Source of the DNA: Achromobacter sp. RTa
GTDB taxonomy: Bacteria; Pseudomonadota; Gammaproteobacteria; Burkholderiales; Burkholderiaceae_B
Direction of reading: 5' to 3'
Length of the DNA: 64,000 nucleotides
NCBI RefSeq assembly: GCF_000757485.1
Contig: NZ_JPYO01000045.1
Coordinates: 41,999 to 105,998, forward strand
The notes under the pieces are model-generated. The model did not search any database. It saw only the letters and a list, made by a program, of their open reading frames with translations, and had not been told where the DNA came from. Position numbers and translations under genes: made by a program. Below, in pieces: positions 36,930 to 48,627 of this stretch (its first letter is position 1; the number at the start of each line of letters is the position of its first letter).

Positions 36930-37047
36930 GATGTCCACCATGTAGGGAGAGAATAGGCCGACGATAGCAGAGTTCCATGGCGGCGGCGCGACAGCCGGCG
37001 GCCGGGTTACAGTCCTGGATTCTCGATAAACGACATATGCAGAAACC

Positions 37048-37446
37048 ATGAAGAAACCCGCAGAACGCGATTGCCTTGCGGTGGTCCCCGGCTACTCCGG
37101 CCAGGCCGCCAAGCTTTTTCTTTCGCGCGACGACGACGGCCTTATCGATGGCGTGACCGTGTTCGACTTGCTGGGGCACGTCAAGCTGCAGGGCAAGGCC
37201 GAGGCGGCCGCGGCCTGGGTCGGCGAGTGGCTAGCCCAGGAAGCCGGCAACCGCAAGGCCCGGCGCACCCAGCTGCTGGCGCAGATGTTCATCTGCAAGC
37301 TCGCGGGGGAGGAAAAGGATGCCTTCCTGGCCGCGCAGAAGCCGTTGCTGGCCGTCCTGGCCGCGGCCGGCGTGCGCTGCCGCAGCGTCGCGGCGACTTC
37401 CGGGGCGGCCCGCCAGTCGCTGGGCCCGAATGTCAAGAAGCATTAG
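37048..37446 (+). CDS. Hypothetical basic protein
   Basis: 132 residues. It has a beta-rich start (CLAVVPGYSGQAAKLFLSRDDDG), an Ala-rich helical middle and a basic tail ending KKH. No signal peptide or membrane segment. Family not recognised. It lies divergent from the DUF2513-like gene. Confidence 0.6.
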   Translation: MKKPAERDCLAVVPGYSGQAAKLFLSRDDDGLIDGVTVFDLLGHVKLQGKAEAAAAWVGEWLAQEAGNRKARRTQLLAQMFICKLAGEEKDAFLAAQKPLLAVLAAAGVRCRSVAATSGAARQSLGPNVKKH

Positions 37447-37539
37447 CCCAAGGCTGTTATAGTCGCGCCTGGGCGTGCGTGTGCACCTGCGAGGTGCGTG
37501 CCCAGGCGGGCCTTGCCCGCGAATTTAGGAAGATGGATC

Positions 37540-37860
37540 ATGGAAATAGTGAGTCGGCAGGTTGCCGACGTGGCGGGCGGCATTGAACTGCACACCACGC
37601 TGGATGGCGAAAGCATAAGCGTCTACGTGGTGGCGGGCGTGACCGATCTGAACGCGATCGCAGACATCGTGCCGCGCGCCAAGGTCGACGCGGGAGCGGA
37701 TATACACGCTACGAATGTCGACGATGTTGATAATGCGCAAGAACAAATCGACCAAGTCCTGGAAAATATGAATCCCGGCGACGTGGCGGTTTTCCTTTGC
37801 TCGGGTCCCGATGCTTTCGGCGCGGCGCTCGACCTGTTGGGTTTACCTATCGACGAGTAA
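37540..37860 (+). CDS. Hypothetical acidic protein
   Basis: 106 residues from the ATG at 37540, preceded by TTAGGAAGA. It is acidic, with a patch of Asp (NVDDVDNAQEQIDQ) and alternating strands and helices (SISVYVVAGVTDLNAIADIV, GDVAVFLCSGPDAFGAALDLLG). The family is not recognised. The preceding 90 nt are non-coding with a CGAGGTGCG-rich stretch. Confidence 0.6.
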   Translation: MEIVSRQVADVAGGIELHTTLDGESISVYVVAGVTDLNAIADIVPRAKVDAGADIHATNVDDVDNAQEQIDQVLENMNPGDVAVFLCSGPDAFGAALDLLGLPIDE

Positions 37861-38231
37861 GCCTGGCGGCAAACCAAAGTGCTAGCCCAAACGGCGTATG
37901 TAGGATCGTGCGCGGGCAGGCGGCATTTATATAAGCCTTGATTGTTTTTTTATGATGCGTGGGTGTTAACACCTATGCAGGGCTCCTTATTGCCTATGAA
38001 ATCGTGTTGGTTTTGTGCGTCGTTTCTCTTTGTTGCATTATTGGCACGCATTTTTTAGGATTATGTTGACTTATGAGGGGAACCTAACGATAGTGTCGGC
38101 ACACGATCACAAGCGTTGCGATTTTCGTTCAGTGCCGTGCCTTTTCCGGCTCAGCGTTATTGTTCTACTGTCCCCTCCTTGATTGATTCGTGACCTCCGG
38201 GCATTTGCCCATTATCTCTAGGAAATACAGT
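37861..38231 (+). promoter_or_regulatory. Promoter and long leader of the first cold-shock gene
   Basis: This AT-rich region holds no gene. A likely promoter is TTGCAT (38033-38038), 17-nt spacer, TAGGAT (38056-38061), giving a leader of about 164 nt, a length usual for cspA-type mRNAs. Near the end lie TCCCCTCCTTGATTGAT (38171-38187) and a small hairpin GGGC-ATTT-GCCC (38199-38210). Both have counterparts at the same distance from the ATG in the second cold-shock gene. Confidence 0.6.
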
Positions 38232-38435
38232 ATGGAAACCGGCGTCGTTAAGTGGTTCAACTCGGAAAAGGGCTATGGCTTCATCACTCCGGAAGCGGGT
38301 GGCAAGGATCTGTTTGCTCACTTCTCCGAAATTCAGGGTTCGGGCTTCAAGTCCCTGGAAGAGAACCAGCGCGTCAGCTTTGTGACGGCCAATGGCCCCA
38401 AGGGCCCGCAAGCCACGAAGATCCAGGTCCTGTAA
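38232..38435 (+). CDS. Cold-shock protein, CspA family (copy 1)
   Basis: 67 residues, a single S1-like OB-fold domain. RNP1 (KGYGFI) and RNP2 (DLFAHFS) motifs bind single-stranded RNA and DNA, so the protein acts as an RNA chaperone or antiterminator at low temperature or in stationary phase. Start at the ATG 38232 in [10 protein letters not shown]. It is monocistronic, with a strong terminator. Confidence 0.97.
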   Translation: METGVVKWFNSEKGYGFITPEAGGKDLFAHFSEIQGSGFKSLEENQRVSFVTANGPKGPQATKIQVL

Positions 38436-38452
38436 GGTCCTGAGTTTTCGAG

Positions 38453-38479
38453 AAAAAGCCCCCTCGTGGGGCTTTTTTT
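38453..38479 (+). terminator. Intrinsic terminator of cold-shock gene 1
   Basis: AAAAAGCCCC (38453-38462), loop CTCGT, GGGGCTTTTT (38468-38477) with further T. Strong and U-rich on the plus strand. Confidence 0.95.
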
Positions 38480-38615
38480 GTTTTTTGCATGACGGTTTTC
38501 GGTCTGCCGGTTATTCATGCGCAATATGGGGTAATCCCTAAACACAGTATTCTCTGGGTATTCCAGCAAGCGGCATTTCGATTGCCGCTGTCATCTTCCG
38601 CAGGATCGTGCCGCC

Positions 38616-39179
38616 ATGATTTCTTCCTCTTCCATGCCCGACGCCACGCAACCCCAGGACGTAGTTTCGTTTTGGCTTGATGCGGGCCCGCAACAGTGGT
38701 TCAACAAGAGCGCGGAGTTCGACGCCCTGTTCCGCCAGCGCTTCGAGAGCGCGCACTTCGCTGCCGCGGCTCGGCAACTGGATGGCTGGCTGGAAGACGC
38801 GGCCGGCGCGTTGGCGCTGATGATCCTGCTGGACCAGTTTCCCCGCAATGCGTACCGGGGCACGGCGCACATGTTCGCCACCGATCCCCTGGCCCAGTAC
38901 TTCGCCGACCGCGCCATCGCGGCGGGGCATGACCTGGCCGTGGACGCCAGGCTGCGGCAGTTCTTCTATCTGCCGTTCGAGCACGCAGAAAACCTGCCGG
39001 CGCAGAACCGCGCGGTCGCCCTGATGGAGCCGCTCGACGCGGACTCGCTGCGCTGGGCCGTCCTGCACCGGGACATCATCAAGCGTTTCGGACGTTTCCC
39101 GCATCGCAACGCCGCGCTGGGCAGGCAGACCACCCAGGCCGAGCAGGAGTTCCTCGAATCGGGCGGCTTCGCCGGCTAG
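38616..39179 (+). CDS. DUF924-family protein
   Basis: 187 residues. The DUF924 pattern is full length: VVSFWLDAGPQQWFNKSAEFDALFRQRF, ALALMILLDQFPRNAYRGTAHMFATDPLA, and FFYLPFEHAENLPAQNRAV, then DIIKRFGRFPHRNAALGR. The fold is all-helical and TPR-like. Its function is unknown. It lies between the two cold-shock genes but has its own transcript, since terminators or promoters separate it. Confidence 0.9.
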   Translation: MISSSSMPDATQPQDVVSFWLDAGPQQWFNKSAEFDALFRQRFESAHFAAAARQLDGWLEDAAGALALMILLDQFPRNAYRGTAHMFATDPLAQYFADRAIAAGHDLAVDARLRQFFYLPFEHAENLPAQNRAVALMEPLDADSLRWAVLHRDIIKRFGRFPHRNAALGRQTTQAEQEFLESGGFAG

Positions 39180-39468
39180 GGCGGGCGCCGGGCATTGGGT
39201 ATCTTTGTGTATCTACCCATGGCGACTTGAAAATACAAGGCGCCTGGAGCCGCCTGCCGCCGTGTCCGCCAGTAGTCCGCATGCAAGGGAGCGTGCGCAT
39301 ATTTGACGATTTTCGAGGTTCGCCAATACACTGGGTTCAGCGAGATTTTCAAGCGACGCGGTCTGCGTTTCTTCTGTCGCCGTCAGTGGTACTGCGGTTG
39401 CTTCCTCTCCCATCCTTGATGATCTGGCGCCCCGCGAGCAATCGCTTTTCATAGGTCAAGGACATTCC
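39180..39468 (+). promoter_or_regulatory. Promoter and leader of the second cold-shock gene
   Basis: No gene is seen. TTGACG (39303-39308), 18-nt spacer and TACACT (39327-39332) make a plausible promoter, with a leader of about 130 nt. TCCCATCCTTGATGAT (39408-39423) begins 61 nt before the ATG, as in copy 1, followed by a GCGA-GCAA-TCGC hairpin (39434-39445). Confidence 0.6.
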
Positions 39469-39675
39469 ATGGCAACCGGCATCGTTAAGTGGTTCAACGC
39501 CGAGAAGGGGTATGGCTTCATCATGCCCGACGACGGCAGCAAGGATCTTTTCGCTCACTATTCCGAGATCCGCAGCGAAGGCTACAAGTCGCTGCAGGAA
39601 AACCAGCGCGTCACGTTCGACGTGGGCACTGGGCCCAAGGGCCCCAGCGCAAAGAACATCAAGGTCGCGGCCTGA
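39469..39675 (+). CDS. Cold-shock protein, CspA family (copy 2)
   Basis: 68 residues starting [18 protein letters not shown]. It keeps RNP1 (KGYGFI) and RNP2 (DLFAHYS) and is close to copy 1 1.2 kb upstream, consistent with a local duplication separated by the DUF924 gene. CspA proteins are single-stranded nucleic-acid-binding RNA chaperones. Confidence 0.97.
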   Translation: MATGIVKWFNAEKGYGFIMPDDGSKDLFAHYSEIRSEGYKSLQENQRVTFDVGTGPKGPSAKNIKVAA

Positions 39676-39719
39676 TCCACGCCGGGCAGCGCTCCGGGCC
39701 AGCCCGGCGCTCCGCCCAT

Positions 39720-39757
39720 AAAAAAGCCCCCATGCGCAATGCATGGGGGCTTTTTTT
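39720..39757 (+). terminator. Intrinsic terminator of cold-shock gene 2
   Basis: A 16-bp stem: AAAAAAGCCCCCATGC (39720-39735) with GCATGGGGGCTTTTTT (39741-39756) around GCAAT, followed by more T. One of the strongest terminators in the window. Confidence 0.97.
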
Positions 39758-39760
39758 GCC

Positions 39761-39870
39761 AGCAAGCCGAAGGCGCAGCGTGGGAGGGGAGGGCTCCCTT
39801 TTTGCCGCCGGGCCGCCCCAAGGCAAAAAGCGCCCCCTCGGGGGGCAGCAAGCCGAAGGCGCAGCGTGGG
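39761..39870 (+). repeat. Two copies of a 24-bp intergenic repeat
   Basis: AGCAAGCCGAAGGCGCAGCG followed by TGGG occurs identically at 39761-39784 and 39847-39870, 86 bp apart. Between them, GGCAAAAAGCGCCCCCTCGG and similar GC-rich sequence give the look of a dispersed intergenic element rather than a gene. It sits between a terminator and the 3' end of a minus-strand gene. Confidence 0.85.
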
Positions 39871-39876
39871 GGCTCT

Positions 39877-40425
39877 TCAGTGTTTCGCGTGGCCTGCGGG
39901 AGTCGATAGCTTGTCGACTAGCGCGATGCCCAGCGCCGACAGAATGAACAGGCCGTGGATGATGGTCTGCCACATCACGCCGGCCTCGGAGAAGCGGGCG
40001 CTGGGCGTGCCCAGCGTGCCCGCCTCGATGAAGGTGCGCAGCAGGTGGATCGACGAGATGCCGATGATCGCCATCGCCAGCTTGACCTTGAGCACGCTGG
40101 CGTTCACGTGGCTGAGCCACTCCGGCTGGTCCGGATGATCCTGCAGGCGCAGGCGCGATACGAAAGTCTCGTAGCCGCCCACGATCACCATGACCAGCAG
40201 ATTGGAAATCATGACCACATCGATCAGGCCCAGCACCAGCAGCATGATTTCCATTTCCCCGAAGCTGGTGGCGTGCGTCAGCAGGTGCCACAGTTCTTTC
40301 AGGAACAGCATGACATAGACGCCTTGCGCAACGATCAGGCCCAGGTACAGGGGCAGTTGCAGCCAGCGGGAACTGAAAATCAGCCCGGGCAGCAGGCCCA
40401 GGCGGGGAGGGGTGTTGGAGATCAT
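39877..40425 (-). CDS. UPF0114-family membrane protein
   Basis: 182 residues from the ATG at 40425 ([21 protein letters not shown]); a longer frame to 40629 has no support. Three to four transmembrane segments ([86 protein letters not shown]). Matches E. coli YqhA (UPF0114) in the [14 protein letters not shown] and [10 protein letters not shown] regions. Function unknown. Confidence 0.9.
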   Translation of the reverse strand: MISNTPPRLGLLPGLIFSSRWLQLPLYLGLIVAQGVYVMLFLKELWHLLTHATSFGEMEIMLLVLGLIDVVMISNLLVMVIVGGYETFVSRLRLQDHPDQPEWLSHVNASVLKVKLAMAIIGISSIHLLRTFIEAGTLGTPSARFSEAGVMWQTIIHGLFILSALGIALVDKLSTPAGHAKH

Positions 40426-40682
40426 GGTGGGTGCGAGCCGTGTTGTGTGTGCGAAAAAAGCGGGCGCAATTCTATCAACGCCGCGTGACCGCGGACATCG
40501 GTTTTTTGGGGGCGCCGTCGTCCTCGGAACCGCGGCTAACACGATTGCGCGCGCCTTGCCGGGGTTTTGTGTAAGGAAAACTGGCATTTGCGAAACTGTG
40601 TGCCGAAACGTTCGGAGAGCATCGGCCATATATAGAATTGCCGCCTCGTTGGCATAGAGCCAGTCAAGAGGAGTTTGTTCCC

Positions 40683-41438
40683 ATGAAGATCCGCTACGCT
40701 GTCGCCGCGCTGGCCGTCGCGCTTGCCCCTTATTCCGCCTCGCATGCGTTGGACATCGGGGGTTTGGTGGGCGCCGGCAGCAAGGTCGTCCAGGCCGCCA
40801 CGTTGAGCGACGCCGAAATCAAGACGTTGTCCGACAAGGCATGCGCCCAGAGCGACTCGCAAGAGAAGATCGCCGCGCCCGGCAGCAAGTACGACGCCCG
40901 CCTGCAGAAGATCGCCAAATCGCTGGGCGGCACGGTGAACGGCCAGAAGGCCAGCTACAAGGTCTACATCACGAAGGACGTCAACGCCTGGGCCATGGCC
41001 AACGGCTGCATCCGCGTCTACAGCGGCCTGATGGACATGATGACCGACGATGAAGTGATGGGCGTGGTCGGCCACGAAATCGGCCACGTGGCGCTGGGCC
41101 ACAGCAAGAAGGCGATGCAGACCGCGTACACGGTTTCCGCCGCGCGCGACGCAGCCGGGGCCGCTGGTGGCGCGACCGTCGCCGCCCTGAGCTCCTCGCA
41201 GCTGGGCGACCTGACCGAGAAGTTCATCAACGCGCAGTTCTCGCAGTCGCAGGAGAGCGCCGCCGATGATTATTCCTTCGATCTGCTGCAGTCCAAGAAG
41301 CTGAACACCCGCGGCCTGGTGACCGCGTTCCAGAAGCTGGCCGAACTGGATGGCGGCAAGAGCGATATGATGAGCTCGCACCCGTCCTCGGCCAAGCGCG
41401 CTCAGCACATCGAAGAGCGTATCGCCAAGGCAAAATAA
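40683..41438 (+). CDS. Periplasmic M48-family metallopeptidase (LoiP/YggG type)
   Basis: 251 residues from the ATG at 40683, with GAGGAG upstream. It has a Sec signal peptide ([22 protein letters not shown]) without a lipobox cysteine, unlike E. coli LoiP. The zinc motif HEIGH is at residues 131-135 and the third ligand Glu is in [13 protein letters not shown]48 enzymes degrade misfolded envelope proteins. Two terminator-like hairpins follow it. Confidence 0.9.
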   Translation: MKIRYAVAALAVALAPYSASHALDIGGLVGAGSKVVQAATLSDAEIKTLSDKACAQSDSQEKIAAPGSKYDARLQKIAKSLGGTVNGQKASYKVYITKDVNAWAMANGCIRVYSGLMDMMTDDEVMGVVGHEIGHVALGHSKKAMQTAYTVSAARDAAGAAGGATVAALSSSQLGDLTEKFINAQFSQSQESAADDYSFDLLQSKKLNTRGLVTAFQKLAELDGGKSDMMSSHPSSAKRAQHIEERIAKAK

Positions 41439-41450
41439 GGCGGTAACAAG

Positions 41451-41469
41451 GCGCCGGAAGGCGCTTTTT
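41451..41469 (+). terminator. Short terminator after the M48 peptidase
   Basis: GCGCC-GGAA-GGCGC with flanking AAG/TTT pairing and a following run of T. Confidence 0.6.
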
Positions 41470-41493
41470 CTCCCCATCCGGGGCGGAAAACGG

Positions 41494-41535
41494 GGCGCGA
41501 GCATCCGGACTTATCCGGGTGCTCGCGCCTCTTTG
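41494..41535. terminator. Second, longer hairpin before tig
   Basis: A 15-bp stem, GGCGCGAGCATCCGG (41494-41508) with CCGGGTGCTCGCGCC (41515-41529, one G-T wobble), around ACTTAT, followed by TCTTTG. Likely a back-up terminator insulating tig. Confidence 0.65.
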
Positions 41536-41616
41536 CGTCAGGGGTCCGGAAGTTTCCGGTAAAATGGCGCGTTTATCCGCCCGTTTTCACTTATCTCTCG
41601 GAATATAGGTCTTTTA

Positions 41617-42927
41617 ATGCAGCCTGTGGTTGAAACCCTCTCCGGCCTGGAGCGCCGTGTTGATCTGGCCGTCTCGGTGGCCGACGTCGAAAAGGAAGTC
41701 CAGGCGCAATTGAAGCGCGTGGCCCGGACCGCCAAGGTCCCCGGCTTCCGTCCTGGCAAGGCGCCGCTCGCCATGCTCGAGCGCAGCCATGGCCCCGGCA
41801 TCCGCTACGACGTGATCAATAGCCAAGTCGGCCGTGCTTTCGAGCAAGCCGTCGACGGCGCCAAACTGCGCGTCGCCGGCGCCCCGAACCTCGAACCCAA
41901 GACCGAAGGCGTTGCCGACGACACGCTGGCGTTCACCGCCACGTTCGAGGTCTACCCCGAAGTCGCCGTGCCCGATCTGTCGGCCCTGGCCGTCACCCGC
42001 TACGAGACGGCCGTCACTGACGCCGAAGTCGAAAAGACGCTGGACGTCCTGCGCAAGCAGCGCGCCACGTTCGAAGCCCGTGAAGGCCGCGCCTCGGTCG
42101 ACGGCGATCGCGTCACGCTGGACTTCGCCGGCACCATCGACGGCGTGCCGTTCGAAGGCGGCAAGGCCGAAGATTTCCCGTTCGTGCTGGGCCAAGGCCG
42201 CATGCTGCCGGAATTCGAAGAAGCCGCCCGCGGCCTGAAGGCTGGCGAAACCAAGGTCTTCCCGCTCAAGTTCCCCGATGACTACCAGGGCAAGGAAGTC
42301 GCCGGCAAGACCGCGGAATTCACGATCACCGTGAAGGAAGTGGCCGAAGGCGTGCTGCCCGAACTGAACAGCGAATTCGCCAAGTCGCTCGGCCAGCCCG
42401 AGGGCGACGTCGAAAAGCTGAAGGCCGACATCCGCAGCAACATCGAACGCGAGGTCAAGGTGCGCTCGCAAGGCCGCACCAAGTCCAGCGTGATGGACGC
42501 TCTGGTCGAAGCCGGCAAGTTCGACGTGCCGAAGGCGCTGGTCGACAACGACGTGCAAGGCCGTGTCGCCGCCGCCCGCGAAGAGCTCAAGCAGCGCGGC
42601 ATCCCGAACGCCGAGTCCGTGCCGATCCCGGCCGAAGCCTTCTCGACCGAATCCGAACGCCGCGTCCGCCTGGGCCTGCTGGTGTCGGAACTGGTCAAGC
42701 AAGCCCAGCTGCAGGCCAAGCCCGAGCAGGTGCGCGCGCGCATCGAAGAGTTCGCCGAGAACTACGAACAACCCGCCCAGGTTGTCAGCTATTACCTGGC
42801 CGACCGCCAGCGTCGTGCTGAAATCGAGGCGATCGTGCTGGAAGACAATGTCGTCGCGCACGTTCTGGAAAAGGCCAAGGTCACCGACGAAAAGGTGCCT
42901 TTCGATCAGTTGATGGGGATGGCGTAA
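41617..42927 (+). CDS. tig: Trigger factor, ribosome-bound chaperone
   Basis: 436 residues, the usual length. The ribosome-binding signature is [12 protein letters not shown] (near residue 43). The PPIase (FKBP-like) domain ([47 protein letters not shown]) is at about 155-240, and the helical arms follow. It is a cytosolic peptidyl-prolyl isomerase and folding chaperone. It starts the conserved tig-clpP-clpX-lon order, with clpP only 4 nt downstream. Confidence 0.97.
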   Translation: MQPVVETLSGLERRVDLAVSVADVEKEVQAQLKRVARTAKVPGFRPGKAPLAMLERSHGPGIRYDVINSQVGRAFEQAVDGAKLRVAGAPNLEPKTEGVADDTLAFTATFEVYPEVAVPDLSALAVTRYETAVTDAEVEKTLDVLRKQRATFEAREGRASVDGDRVTLDFAGTIDGVPFEGGKAEDFPFVLGQGRMLPEFEEAARGLKAGETKVFPLKFPDDYQGKEVAGKTAEFTITVKEVAEGVLPELNSEFAKSLGQPEGDVEKLKADIRSNIEREVKVRSQGRTKSSVMDALVEAGKFDVPKALVDNDVQGRVAAAREELKQRGIPNAESVPIPAEAFSTESERRVRLGLLVSELVKQAQLQAKPEQVRARIEEFAENYEQPAQVVSYYLADRQRRAEIEAIVLEDNVVAHVLEKAKVTDEKVPFDQLMGMA

Positions 42928-42931
42928 CACT

Positions 42932-43585
42932 ATGCAGAGATTCACCGATTTCTATGCGGCAATGAATGGCGGGTCGTCGGTGACCCCCACCGGCCTGGGC
43001 TACATTCCCATGGTGATCGAGCAGTCGGGGCGCGGCGAACGCGCCTACGACATCTATTCGCGTTTGCTCCGCGAGCGGCTCATTTTCCTGGTGGGGCCGG
43101 TCAACGACGCCACGGCCAACCTGGTCGTCGCCCAGTTGCTGTTCCTGGAATCGGAGAATCCTGACAAGGACATTTCCCTGTATATCAACTCGCCCGGCGG
43201 GTCGGTCTACGCGGGAATGGCCATCTTTGACACCATGCAGTTCGTCAAGCCGGACGTATCCACCCTGTGCACCGGCCTGGCGGCCAGCATGGGGGCGTTC
43301 CTGCTGGCGGCGGGCAAGAAGGGCAAGCGTTTCACGCTGCCCAACTCGCGCATCATGATCCACCAGCCCTCGGGCGGCGCCCAGGGGCAGGCCTCCGACA
43401 TCCAGATCCAGGCCCGCGAAATCCTGGACCTGCGCGAGCGCCTGAACCGCATCCTGGCCGACAATACCGGCCAGACGATGGAGCGCATCGGAGTAGACAC
43501 GGAACGTGACAACTTCATGTCGGCCGAAGATGCGGTATCGTATGGACTGGTGGACAAGGTGATGACCTCCCGCACGGAAGCCTAA
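42932..43585 (+). CDS. clpP: ATP-dependent Clp protease proteolytic subunit
   Basis: 217 residues. The catalytic triad is visible: Ser in [11 protein letters not shown], His in [10 protein letters not shown], Asp in [10 protein letters not shown]. It forms the double-heptamer chamber with ClpX (or ClpA). The short N-terminal stretch is normal for ClpP. It is co-transcribed with tig and clpX. Confidence 0.98.
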   Translation: MQRFTDFYAAMNGGSSVTPTGLGYIPMVIEQSGRGERAYDIYSRLLRERLIFLVGPVNDATANLVVAQLLFLESENPDKDISLYINSPGGSVYAGMAIFDTMQFVKPDVSTLCTGLAASMGAFLLAAGKKGKRFTLPNSRIMIHQPSGGAQGQASDIQIQAREILDLRERLNRILADNTGQTMERIGVDTERDNFMSAEDAVSYGLVDKVMTSRTEA

Positions 43586-43687
43586 CTTCGCGGTTGATCC
43601 GAACCCGCTGCCACCACGTTTGAGTAAGCGCATGCGCTAGGCCTCTTTCCCGGCCTGGCGCATCTTTACCTGAGATACGAAACAAAT

Positions 43688-44986
43688 ATGCCTGAAAAAA
43701 AGGGATCGGCAGACGCAAAAGTGCTGCATTGCTCGTTTTGCAATAAAAGCCAGCATGAAGTCCGCAAGCTGATCGCGGGTCCGTCGGTATTCATCTGCGA
43801 TGAATGCATAGATCTGTGCAACGACATCATCCGCGAGGAGGCGCAAGCCACCGCGCGCGCGGCGATTCGTTCCGAGCTGCCCACTCCGGCCGAAATCAAG
43901 ACCTTCCTCGACCAGTACGTCATTGGGCAGAATTCGCCCAAGCGCATGCTGGCCGTGGCTGTTTACAACCATTACAAGCGGATCCGCCACGGCGAGATCA
44001 AGGGCGACGAAGTCGAGCTTTCCAAGAGCAACATCATGCTGATCGGCCCCACCGGGTCGGGCAAGACGCTCCTGGCGCAAACGCTCGCGCGCATGCTGAA
44101 CGTGCCCTTCGTCATGGCCGACGCCACCACGCTGACCGAAGCCGGCTACGTGGGCGAAGACGTCGAAAACATCATCCAGAAGTTGCTGCAGAACTGCAAC
44201 TACGAGGTAGAAAAGGCGCAGCGCGCCATTATCTACATCGATGAAATCGACAAGATCTCCCGCAAGTCCGACAACCCGTCCATCACCCGCGACGTATCGG
44301 GCGAGGGCGTGCAGCAAGCCCTGCTGAAGCTGATCGAAGGCACGGTGGCCTCGGTGCCGCCGCAGGGCGGTCGCAAGCACCCGAACCAGGACTTCGTCCA
44401 GGTGGATACGACCAACATCCTGTTCATCGTGGGCGGCGCCTTCGACGGGCTGGAAAAGGTCATCCGCGACCGCACCGAGAAATCGGGCATCGGCTTCTCG
44501 GCTTCGGTGCGCGCCAAGTCCGAACGCGGCGTGGGCGAGCTGTTCTCGGAAGTCGAGCCCGAAGACCTGATCAAGTTCGGCCTGATCCCCGAGCTGGTCG
44601 GCCGCCTGCCGGTGGTCGCCACGCTGGATGAGCTGGACGAGGCGGCTTTGGTGCAGATCCTGACCGAGCCCAAGAATGCCCTGCTCAAGCAGTTCCAGAA
44701 GCTGTTCGCCATGGAAGGCGCCGAACTGGACGTGCGGCCCGCCGCGCTGAAGGCGATCGCCCGCAAGGCGCTGCGGCGCAAGACGGGCGCCCGCGGCCTG
44801 CGTTCCATCATCGAGCAGGCCTTGCTCGACACCATGTATGACCTGCCTTCCCAGGGCAACGTCAAGCGCGTGGTGCTGGACGAAAACGCCATCGAAGGCG
44901 AGGGCAAGCCATTGCTCATCTACGCCGACGAAGCCGCCGCTTCCGACAAGCCGGAGCGGGGGGAAGTCCGGGACGCCGCAGCCTGA
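43688..44986 (+). CDS. clpX: Clp protease ATPase subunit ClpX
   Basis: 432 residues. The N-terminal zinc-binding domain ([13 protein letters not shown]...[15 protein letters not shown]) carries the four cysteines. Walker [11 protein letters not shown], Walker [11 protein letters not shown], and the sensor and IGF-loop regions (including [11 protein letters not shown]) follow. It unfolds tagged substrates and feeds them to ClpP. A strong terminator follows, so lon has its own promoter. Confidence 0.98.
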   Translation: MPEKKGSADAKVLHCSFCNKSQHEVRKLIAGPSVFICDECIDLCNDIIREEAQATARAAIRSELPTPAEIKTFLDQYVIGQNSPKRMLAVAVYNHYKRIRHGEIKGDEVELSKSNIMLIGPTGSGKTLLAQTLARMLNVPFVMADATTLTEAGYVGEDVENIIQKLLQNCNYEVEKAQRAIIYIDEIDKISRKSDNPSITRDVSGEGVQQALLKLIEGTVASVPPQGGRKHPNQDFVQVDTTNILFIVGGAFDGLEKVIRDRTEKSGIGFSASVRAKSERGVGELFSEVEPEDLIKFGLIPELVGRLPVVATLDELDEAALVQILTEPKNALLKQFQKLFAMEGAELDVRPAALKAIARKALRRKTGARGLRSIIEQALLDTMYDLPSQGNVKRVVLDENAIEGEGKPLLIYADEAAASDKPERGEVRDAAA

Positions 44987-44992
44987 TATTTC

Positions 44993-45023
44993 AAAAAAGC
45001 CCGTTCCCGTAACGGGTTTTTTT
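44993..45023 (+). terminator. Terminator after clpX
   Basis: AAAAAAGCCCGTT, loop CCCGT, AACGGG, then TTTTTTT (45017-45023). Confidence 0.92.
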
Positions 45024-45136
45024 GCCTCAGGGCCCGTCCTGGGTGGAAACACGCTTTTCTCACGGCCTCGGCCCTTGCATACTGAAGGTGCTGCTCCGGG
45101 TTTTTTTTAGGCCTAGGGCTATCGAGGCGCCGAGAT

Positions 45137-45164
45137 CTTGAATTTTCGGCTATTGTTCCCATAA
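45137..45164 (+). promoter_or_regulatory. Heat-shock (sigma-32) promoter of lon
   Basis: CTTGAA (45137-45142), 15-nt spacer, CCCATAA (45158-45164) matches the sigma-32 consensus (CTTGAAA, 13-17 nt, CCCCATNT). It lies 80-107 nt before the lon ATG, after the clpX terminator. lon is a classical sigma-32 target. Confidence 0.75.
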
Positions 45165-45243
45165 CAGACGTAACTGACGTGCTGGCTCGGGTATACCCGG
45201 GTCACCTGTCCCCGATACGCCGAGTCATACCGAGGAACCTCCT

Positions 45244-47694
<2,451 letters not shown>

Positions 47695-47743
47695 CCGGAT
47701 CTGCCGGGCGCCTCCGACAGGAGCGCCCGGTAGCGACGGCATG

Positions 47744-47775
47744 AAAAAACCCCTCGATCCGTCGAGGGGTTTTTT
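47744..47775. terminator. Bidirectional terminator between lon and lexA
   Basis: AAAAAACCCCTCGA (47744-47757) pairs with TCGAGGGGTTTTTT (47762-47775) around TCCG, giving T-runs on both strands. A second GC hairpin (CCGGGCG...CGCCCGG, about 47704-47730) precedes it. Confidence 0.95.
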
Positions 47776-47802
47776 TGTTTGGGCCGAGGCCTTCTTTCGG
47801 CT

Positions 47803-48453
47803 TCAGTGCAGCGCGTGCGTGCGGATCAGGCCCACGGCGATGCCTTCCAGCGCGAAATCCTGGTCGGCACCGACCACGATGGTCTGGAAATCCGGGTTTT
47901 CGGGCAGGAGTTCGATGTGGCCGTTCTGGCGCTGCAGGCGCTTGACGGTGACGTCGTCGCCCAGGCGGGCAACCACGATCTGCCCGTTGCGGGCCTCGGA
48001 GGCCTTTTTCACGGCGAGCAGGTCGCCTTCCAGGATGCCGGCGTCGCGCATGCTCATGCCGCGGACTTTCAGCAGGTAGTCGGGCGCCTGGGCGAACAGG
48101 TTGGGATCCACCCCGACCTCGCGCTCGACATGTTCAGCGGCCAGGATGGGGCTGCCCGCCGCCACGCGGCCCACCAGCGGCAGCAGCAGCTGCGCCAGGG
48201 AGGGCAGAGGCAGCGACGCCTGGGATGGCGCGGCCGCCGAGTCCTTCAGGCGTATGCCCCGCGATGCGCCTGCCGTGAGTTCGATGGCGCCTTTGCGGGC
48301 CAGGGCCTTGAGGTGATCTTCCGCCGCGTTGGGAGACCGGAAGCCCAGGGCCTGCGCGATCTCCGCGCGCGTGGGCGGAAAGCCGGTGCGCGCGACGGTC
48401 TGCCTGATGAGATCCAGGATTTGTTGTTGGCGATCGGTGAGTTTGCTGGCCAT
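47803..48453 (-). CDS. lexA: SOS repressor LexA
   Basis: 216 residues. The N-terminal winged helix reads [58 protein letters not shown]. The self-cleavage Ala-Gly is in VAAGSPI, the nucleophile Ser in [10 protein letters not shown], and the general base Lys in DVTVKRLQR. RecA filaments stimulate its cleavage after DNA damage. A perfect SOS box lies upstream, so it represses itself. Confidence 0.97.
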   Translation of the reverse strand: MASKLTDRQQQILDLIRQTVARTGFPPTRAEIAQALGFRSPNAAEDHLKALARKGAIELTAGASRGIRLKDSAAAPSQASLPLPSLAQLLLPLVGRVAAGSPILAAEHVEREVGVDPNLFAQAPDYLLKVRGMSMRDAGILEGDLLAVKKASEARNGQIVVARLGDDVTVKRLQRQNGHIELLPENPDFQTIVVGADQDFALEGIAVGLIRTHALH

Positions 48454-48476
48454 GGCGATGATCCGGTGCTAGCGGA

Positions 48477-48492
48477 CTGTACATATATACAG
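48477..48492 (-). promoter_or_regulatory. LexA (SOS) box
   Basis: CTGTACATATATACAG fits the CTGT-N8-ACAG consensus exactly, with an AT-only-like centre, 24 bp upstream of the lexA start codon. Confidence 0.95.
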
Positions 48493-48627
48493 CGCCATTC
48501 TGGGGGACGCAGCGCAAAAAAGCAAGCCAGGGCCGGCCGCCTCAGGTTGGCGTAAAGGCCGGCCGGTCGGTATATCCCGAATTGGGCGCTCCAGGCCCGA
48601 TGGCGCGGGCCTGGCCGATGCGCCGTC

